Shown: positions 57,459-64,000 of the stretch, one piece after another
How positions within the stretch are numbered: position 1 is the stretch's first letter
Layout: the number at the start of each line of letters is the position of its first letter
Source of the DNA: Daedaleopsis sinensis
Taxonomy: Eukaryota; Basidiomycota; Agaricomycetes; Polyporales; Polyporaceae
DNA length: 64,000 bases
Reading direction: 5' to 3'
NCBI GenBank assembly: GCA_033807695.1
Contig: CM066310.1
Location: 1,860,001 to 1,924,000 of the forward strand
Notes under the pieces: generated by a model
Told to the model about the DNA's origin: nothing
What the model saw: only the letters and a program-made list of their open reading frames with translations
Databases searched by the model: none
Made by a program: the position numbers and the translations under genes

Positions 57459-59247
57459 CTACGAGTCGGTGTCCATGTCAGCGTCACAGACTTCGTCCTT
57501 GTCTGCGTTAGCACATTCGGTAGCAGGTTGGTGGAGAGGTGAGCACGAGACACCGCTGCGCGCACCCATATCATTGCGCGAACGCGAGCACACCAGAACA
57601 GTGTACGGCACCTTCTGGTCCACGTCTGCAATGTCGAGCTGCGGGAAGCTCTTCTGGTTGAACGCAATGCCGAACCAGTCCTCAAGCGACCTATCCTCGT
57701 ACATCGACATCGACGCGCCCAGCACGTCGGCAGCGTGCTTCACGACCGTCAGCGCGCGCCGCTTGATGCGCACAGAGCGCTGCCAGCTCTCGAGCACGGC
57801 GCCCGACGAGCTCAGAACGCGCCTTGGCGGGTGAGGTGCGCGCGCGCAGGGCGGCGACGTTAACTGTGTGAACATTGAGGAGGTCAGTCACGCATTCTAT
57901 GATCTATCGAGCGAAGAGCATGGACGTACGCGCAGACGAGCTCGGTCGACACATCGTTCTTGCGCTCGCACATCGCAGATCGCGGGAGGGAGAGCATGCG
58001 ATGGGGGAGCGCGGGCACGTCGCAACCACAGGCGCGGCGAAGATCAGCACCGTTCAGTCGCGCTGCGTGTTGGCTCGCAACACGCGGCTCGAAGACGTCG
58101 TACGCTAGGCGGCGGGGAGACGGACGGAAACACGATAGGGGTGAAGTCGACCTCCTCCGTGGGACCCACCTGAGAGCCCTCGGAGGACGACTCGAATTGC
58201 GAGGACTCGGACTCGTCGATGTCCTCGATTTCCGGGGATGCCACGCTCGCCGCCTCCGTGTTGCATACCGGATCGCCGTTGGCATCCACGACGGGGGTCG
58301 TCGCTCGGGACGGCGGCACCTCCTGGCTCGAGCGGTTGAACAAGACATGGCGCCACGCCGGCTGGAGGAAGTTGAAGACGGGCCCGAGCTCCTCGAACCC
58401 GCGCGTGCCGAGGAGAGAGACGTACGGCCGTGTTTGCACAGGGTCGGCGGAGAGGGACGTACGGATGGTGGTCTCAATGGACCGGGTGATCTCCTCGATG
58501 TCTTCTGCGGACCGCCGGGGAACAGGCCGGGGCTGCTCGTCTTCGGCGATGGGGGCGGGGCGGGGAGAGGGCGATGGAGCGGGTGGGGACGGTGGCGGGG
58601 GAGCGACTGCCTTCGACTTGCCTTTCGCTGAGCGGGCACGGGTGGTCGAGGCTTGTTTCTTGGTCGCGGCCCGCTTGCGCGGAGCCGCCGTGGTGGGGGC
58701 GGGAGCGTTGGGAGCAGCACTGAGTATCGGAAGGGAGAGCTCAGCGCATGGGAGGTATCATAGGGGGAGTAGAGGACATACACGTTGCTAGACGAAGCTG
58801 TTGGTTGGGCGTCCTTGCGACCCCGCTTGAGGGGAGGCGCCGGGACGGGAGCGGGGAGAGCGACGGGGACTTGGTTTGGCGGTTGGGCGACGCTGGTTTG
58901 GGAGTCTGAGAACGGGGAACGCGATGTACGAGCGGGCGATGGACTTACACGTTGCTCGTCGACGCCTCGGCCGTAGCTACCGCCTGACTGGCGGTGTTCC
59001 GTCGGCGACGGCCAACCACCATTGACGCGACCTCGCCGAGGAATCGACCAGATCGCATCCTCATGGTTGGAGGAACGTCTGCCGCACCCGTCTGGGTCGC
59101 GTTATTCGCGACTGGGGGTGCGGCGGGGACGTTGTTAGTATTGCCTGAGAGCCTGGTTAGGTGTGGCCCAGGTTGAGATGTCCTAACCAGCGAGCACTCA
59201 CCATTGTTGGCGCGGGTTGAGCTTCTGGTAACACGACGGGTGAACAT
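57459..59247 (-). CDS. Gene N, unit E copy
   Basis: Same gene model as 1058-2846. Variants are mostly those of unit C, but the acidic-tract Ser is as in units A and D. Confidence 0.5.
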
Positions 59248-62200
59248 GGTACTAGACAGTGAGGTGTGGTGTGGTAGGAGATATGAGATGGGCGGGAGGA
59301 AATGCGCAGAGGGCACGGATGACAAGTGTGGATGATGGTGGATGGTAAGAGGAAAGTGATGAGAGCCAGTAGGCGCCTCAACTGGTCCGGTTTTGAGCAA
59401 CAATAAGCGAGGCCACCGGCCGGCCCTTGCACAATGCGCCGGCGCCTAAACCATGCTTCTTCAGGCGGAGTGGGCCACCCTCGCTGGCTCGCTGCTTCTA
59501 GGGTACTAGCATTTCGCATAGCCTTAACAGAGAGCTCAAAGCTCTGTAGTTGTATTCTAGAGGCTGTAAAAGTGTGCCGCAAGTCTGTGCGTTCACGGCT
59601 TTGGCAGCTGTCGGAGGTTCAAATGAGTCGGACTCGTCCGGCGGGTCTAGGCAGCATGACAACTCACCGGCGTCCGTCCGTACGGTCTTCATCCGGATAT
59701 ACTCTCTATCCCTCACTTTTTCATCGCACTACACTGTGAAAGCACTCACAAGCGCTGTCGTCCGTCGATCGATTCGCAATGGCCTCCTGTCCTATAGCAT
59801 TGTGGAGGTGGGTCTGAGCAAGTAAGTATTAACCTCATGTCATCCTCATTTACACGACGACATCCCGATACTGCAAGCGAAAGCGCATGACAACGCCACT
59901 CCGCTTTCGCTTTCGCTTTGGCTGAGCCTGGACCACTGTCGGGTGCGGGTGTTGGTAGACAGTCTGCACGGACCTGTTCAGAGTAGTTCTCGCCGTGCCT
60001 GTGTTACTAGTCTGGACAAAGGAGCTGCCTAAGAGGTCTGAGGGTCGGTTCTTGTCGGTTTTGTTGTTCCGCCGACGAGGAACAAGGGCGTCGTCATCCT
60101 ACGTAGCAGCACTGCCACTGAAGTCTCGTATCGCCCCCGCCTCCCGGTCCGGACGGGACGGGGGAGCGCTAGCGCCAGCAGCACGGTATCGCCTCCGATT
60201 GTGCTCGTTGTCCACGACGATCTGAGTGACTGACAGCGATGACGTCCGCGTCTCCTCCCGCCGCCCGCAGACGAGCCTTGCGGATCGCTGACCTTACTGA
60301 CTTTCCAGGGGCCAGAAGGCGCACGGGGTGCTCGCAGCTACTGTGAGGGGGGTGAGGCGCACGGAGGGTCTGCAGCTCGGGTGAGGGGGCTGGACGCAGC
60401 TCGCACTCGACGCAGCTCGCCTCGACGCAGACATCGCATACAGGTGAGTCTGCTACTACAGTCCCTCTCCTCTCCTCTCCCCTCCCCTCCCCTCGCGTCG
60501 CCCCAGTCCGCCCTCCGTGCACGCTCCCGCCGCCCGTCCCCGCCGGATCGTCCGCGAGCGGCCACCACCTCGCAGCCAACCGCGTCCACACAGCGAACAC
60601 TCGGAGCAGCCCGCATCTGCAGAAGCAACGTGCGTGTATGCGCGATCATATCCGTGCGCGATCATATCCGTCGTCTGACCCTCTTGTCCAACAACACGCA
60701 CCTCCCACCCAGTCCGCCCGTCCGGATCGTCCTCCAGAGCTTCGCACCCTCTGCGCGATTGCACCGTCGATCGCCCCCCGACACCCCGTCCTCCGCGCGT
60801 CTTGCCATCCGGAACGTCTTCTGGCAGCCGCCACCTCTCCGCTCGCCGCTCCGTCAGCACCCTGTGTGCCGTACGTCGCAGTGATGCAGAACGTACTCAC
60901 TTTCGAGCGTATAGCCGCCCGCGCCTTCGAGCCCTCCGACTCCGCCACATCCGCCCCGGCGACAGCACGACCGCGTCCACCTTGGACCTGCAACAGACAC
61001 GTAACAGTCAGTCATCGATTCGACCCAGATCCTTTCGACAGTGCACTCATCTTGACTTGTCAGCGTCCGCCATCGTCTCCGACCGCACGCCGCGCCGCCG
61101 CCGCCGTCGCCCGCCAGGACAGCGTCCGATAGCCCGGAATTGGCCACGAACGTCCGGAACGAGATCCGTCGCCGCCGTCGCCGCACGCGCGAGTGGCCAG
61201 CGTGTGCGCACAGCCTGCGCCGACCTGTGGGTTTGTAAAGGCGCATTGCCTAGCCCATCATGCGCACCTTGCGATCAGCGCCGCATGCCGCCGGCGCCGT
61301 CCGTCCAGCCACTCCGGGGGACACGGAAGCGACTGCGCTCTCGCTATCACCCACCCCGAGTAGAGCCGCCTCTCGCTATCACCCACCACGAGCCGCCGTG
61401 TCTGCAGACGACGTGAGTCAGAGACGTTCCGGATGACGTCCAAACGGGGTATACTCATCTTGAAAGCGATCAGGTAGATCGCCGCCGCCGAATCCGTCGT
61501 CTCGCGACGACGCGGCGCGTTCCGCTGTCACGCACTCCGCACAGAGCCCGCATCCATGCAGCACCGTCGCGATCAGCCCTGTCTCCAGACGCGGTAAGCG
61601 GGAGAGGTCGAGGGTGATTGCAAAATGGGGTGTACTCACTGCGAAAGCGACGCAGGAGACCGCCGCCGCCGGACGAGTCCTTGCCCGACGACCTCGGTGT
61701 CCCGCCGGCCCGCAGACCCCCGCCAGCGACGGGGCACTCGATCAGGTGCACTGGCGGCGCGTGCGTTGAGAGTGCCCGCGCTCGCCGGCGCCGGAGCTTC
61801 GTGTCCGTGCCGTGCACACACGCGTCGCGTCGCGTCGTCCGAGCTTTGTTCCGCGCCAGCGCTGCTACACGTCTCCCGCTAGCTCGCCGTCTCTCGACGT
61901 TGCTCCTGTTGTGCCTCGTGCCACAGGCGAGTCGCGATCGTGCGACGTACGCTCCGGACAAGCCCATGCGAGGCCGCCGCCGTACGAGTCGTTTCGCGAG
62001 TCGCGACGATCTCGGTGTCCCGCCGGCCCGCAGACCCCCGCCAGCGACGGGGCACTCGATCAGGTGCACTGGCGGCGCGTGCGTTGAGAGTGCCTGCGCT
62101 CGCCGGCGCCGGAGCTTCGTGTCCGTCCCGTGCACACACGCGTCGCGTCGCGTCGTCCGAGCTCTGTTCCGCGCCAGCGCTGCTACACGTCTCCCGCTAG

Positions 62201-64000
62201 CTCGCCGTCTCTCGACGTTGTTCCTGTTGTGCCTCGTGCCACAGGCGAATCGCCATCGTGCGACGTACGCTCCGGACAAGCCCGTGCGAGTGGCCACGCC
62301 GCCGTCGCCGCCGGGAACGTCTGAGGGCCGCGTGTCCCTGTGCGCGACGAAGCCGACGTGGCGCGCGCTCGTCGTCGGCGGATCGTGTCCCTGCTCGTCG
62401 CGTGAGCCGTCCGCGAGTTGACGATGGGCGCAGGGATGTACTCACATGCCCACACGCTGGCTCCAGACGACACCACTGGCGGACGCCGACGACGAGCGAG
62501 CGCCATGGACGTGCACGAGGTGGGTGGGCAGGAGGACGACGCGCACGCCCCCCGAAAGTGATCGGGCTGCTCCTCCGAGCCTCCAGGTGAGGGTGAGTCG
62601 CGATGACGCGACGCACGAGCATGGCAACGCTCGGCGGCCCGTGCGAGTAGGTACTACGCTGTCGCCGTCGGGAACGCTCGAGGGCCGCCACGCGTCCTTC
62701 GAGAGGAGGAGAATAGGTGAGTCGCCGTTCGGCACCAGACGCGAACAACGCACACACCTGCGGGAACGTCGCGTGTGACTCGTCGACGTCGAGGACTCGC
62801 CGTGTCGGCGATGTGTTGCTTGTAGGTCAGTGTCATGGGATACCTGCACGCCGCCTGAGTCATTCCCGAGTCGATAGCGGGTGGTAGGACACACTCACCA
62901 TGCACCCAAGCTGGCTGCAGACGGCAGGAATGGCCGAGGCGGACGACAGATGCGGGCGGGGGAGATGGACAGGACGATCGTGGTGGACGACGGAGTCGCG
63001 ACGGACGACGGAGGGCGGGGGACAGACGGCGGACGCGTGCTCGGGGGACGCAAGCACGAGGTGGGTGGTGGGTGGGTGGTGGGGAGAACGGCGAGTAGTA
63101 CGTCTCGCCTCTGCCCGCGCACGTCCCCCGAAATTGATCGGCAATTCCTCCAGATCTCCAGATGAAGTCGCTCCGTGCGGCGTCGTGCGCCGGCTGGCCT
63201 CGCACGCAGAACACCCGTGCTGCATACGATCGCGCGCGGCGGGAAGCCCGGCCGTTGCGACCCGCGAAAATGGCTGTTCGGATGGTCGGGGACTCGGACT
63301 CGGGTCCCGGTATAGACCGTTCTACGTAGTCCCCTGTGTACGTCGTCCCCCAATACTACTCCTGTTCTACCGCGGCGAGAGACACGACTCTGCCAAGTTG
63401 TAGGCCGGAAGTTCTTGCACAGCGCAGATGGATGTCTGCACACGGCGGCCTGAAGCCCATTGTCCTCTCCTTCCATCAGCTTGAGAGACTTCCCCGCGTC
63501 GTCGCATTGACGTGCAATGGACGCGCACCTGCTCGCGCGGTCTCCGGGCTGGCCGAGGAGGTGCTGCGGCATCCGTCCCGACCCTGAAGACCCTGTGGCT
63601 GACGGTGTGAACATCCGACTCGTGAGCTCTCCGCTCAGATGCCTCCGGCTCCCCGCCTCTGCGTGTCTGCAGAGCCAGAGTCAGTGTGAGTAGAGTGTAA
63701 GACACCGTGAGCACCCATAATCAGTGAGGAACAGCTCGTATGTTGATGCCCTCGAAGCTCATGTGCAGACCGTGTTCGTGCAGCGCAATGCATCATGTCG
63801 TCATCCCCAGTCAGGCGCGTACCTGACCAAAGGATTGGAAGATTGTGAAAATACTCAGAGCATCTTACGTCTCGGCTCGCCACTTCTCCCTGCATTCATG
63901 TCAATGATTTTCCATTCCATATGTGCGACAATTTTGTGTGCCAATCCTGACTGTCACAGCTTCGAGAGTCCGAGGGCAGTGTGCTCACTCAACTTATCTA
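59248..64000. other. GC-rich unresolved block, unit E (cut by window end)
   Basis: Equivalent of 2847-8032. Private indels at about 60209, 60320 and 60352 change the reading frame of every + strand open stretch there, which argues against coding at that spot. Confidence 0.5.
61687..62291. repeat. 318-bp direct duplication, unit E
   Basis: Same duplication as at 5301-5905. Confidence 0.9.

Larger units (their letters stand above)
56403..64000 (+). repeat. Tandem array unit E (partial)
   Basis: Fifth unit, cut by the window end before gene G. It resembles unit C over most of its length, including the extra GGT near 63075. It also has private changes around 60209-60360: a 1-bp insertion, loss of one copy of a 17-bp repeat, and another 1-bp change. 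Confidence 0.96.

Overview
The window looks like basidiomycete (Agaricomycete-type) nuclear DNA. Predicted genes have many short GT-AG introns of about 40-75 nt with CTAAC/CTGAC-like branch points. The two recognisable transposases are a fungal KDZ transposase with its cysteine cluster and a fungal hAT transposase. No rRNA or tRNA gene was recognised.

Layout. Positions 1-30250 and 47840-64000 belong to one direct tandem array with a unit of about 9.7 kb (9716, 9661, 9713 and 9716 bp where complete, the last after removing the insertion). I call the units A (1-9716), B (9717-19377), C (19378-29090), D (29091-56402, interrupted) and E (56403 to the window end). Copies are nearly identical, and the array runs off both ends of the window. 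Each unit holds: gene P1 (+, 5 exons, about 104 aa, Arg/Pro-rich start); gene N (-, at least 5 exons, nuclear-looking basic protein with acidic/Ser stretches); gene G (-, 2 exons, 187 aa, GWP motif); gene M1 (-, 2 exons, about 116 aa), which shares a divergent promoter with the P1 of the next unit; and a 5-kb GC-rich block that I cannot resolve into genes. That block contains a 318-bp internal duplication and degenerate exon/intron-like modules. None of the array proteins has a function I can name.

Unit D is split by a 17.6-kb insertion (30251-47839) with a 7-bp candidate target duplication and imperfect subterminal inverted repeats. It is a KDZ-class DNA transposon whose 10-exon, about 1060-aa transposase (42530-46204) reads intact, with all three candidate catalytic acidic residues. 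It also carries at least three further spliced genes: ORF-A (-, 619 aa), ORF-B (+, 452 aa once its insertion is discounted, RNase H1 N-terminal/viroplasmin-like C-terminus) and ORF-C (+, 241 aa, basic MGRRAK start). ORF-A and ORF-B diverge from a shared 330-bp promoter interval.

ORF-B is itself interrupted in its first exon by a 4771-bp hAT transposon (33854-38624) with a perfect 8-bp target duplication and 18-bp terminal inverted repeats. This hAT encodes an apparently intact transposase and a second three-exon gene (203 aa, unknown) on the same strand. The order of events is therefore readable: array first, then KDZ into gene N of unit D, then hAT into the KDZ cargo gene. I infer that both insertions are fairly young, because both transposases are unbroken and the unit D flanks still match the other units.
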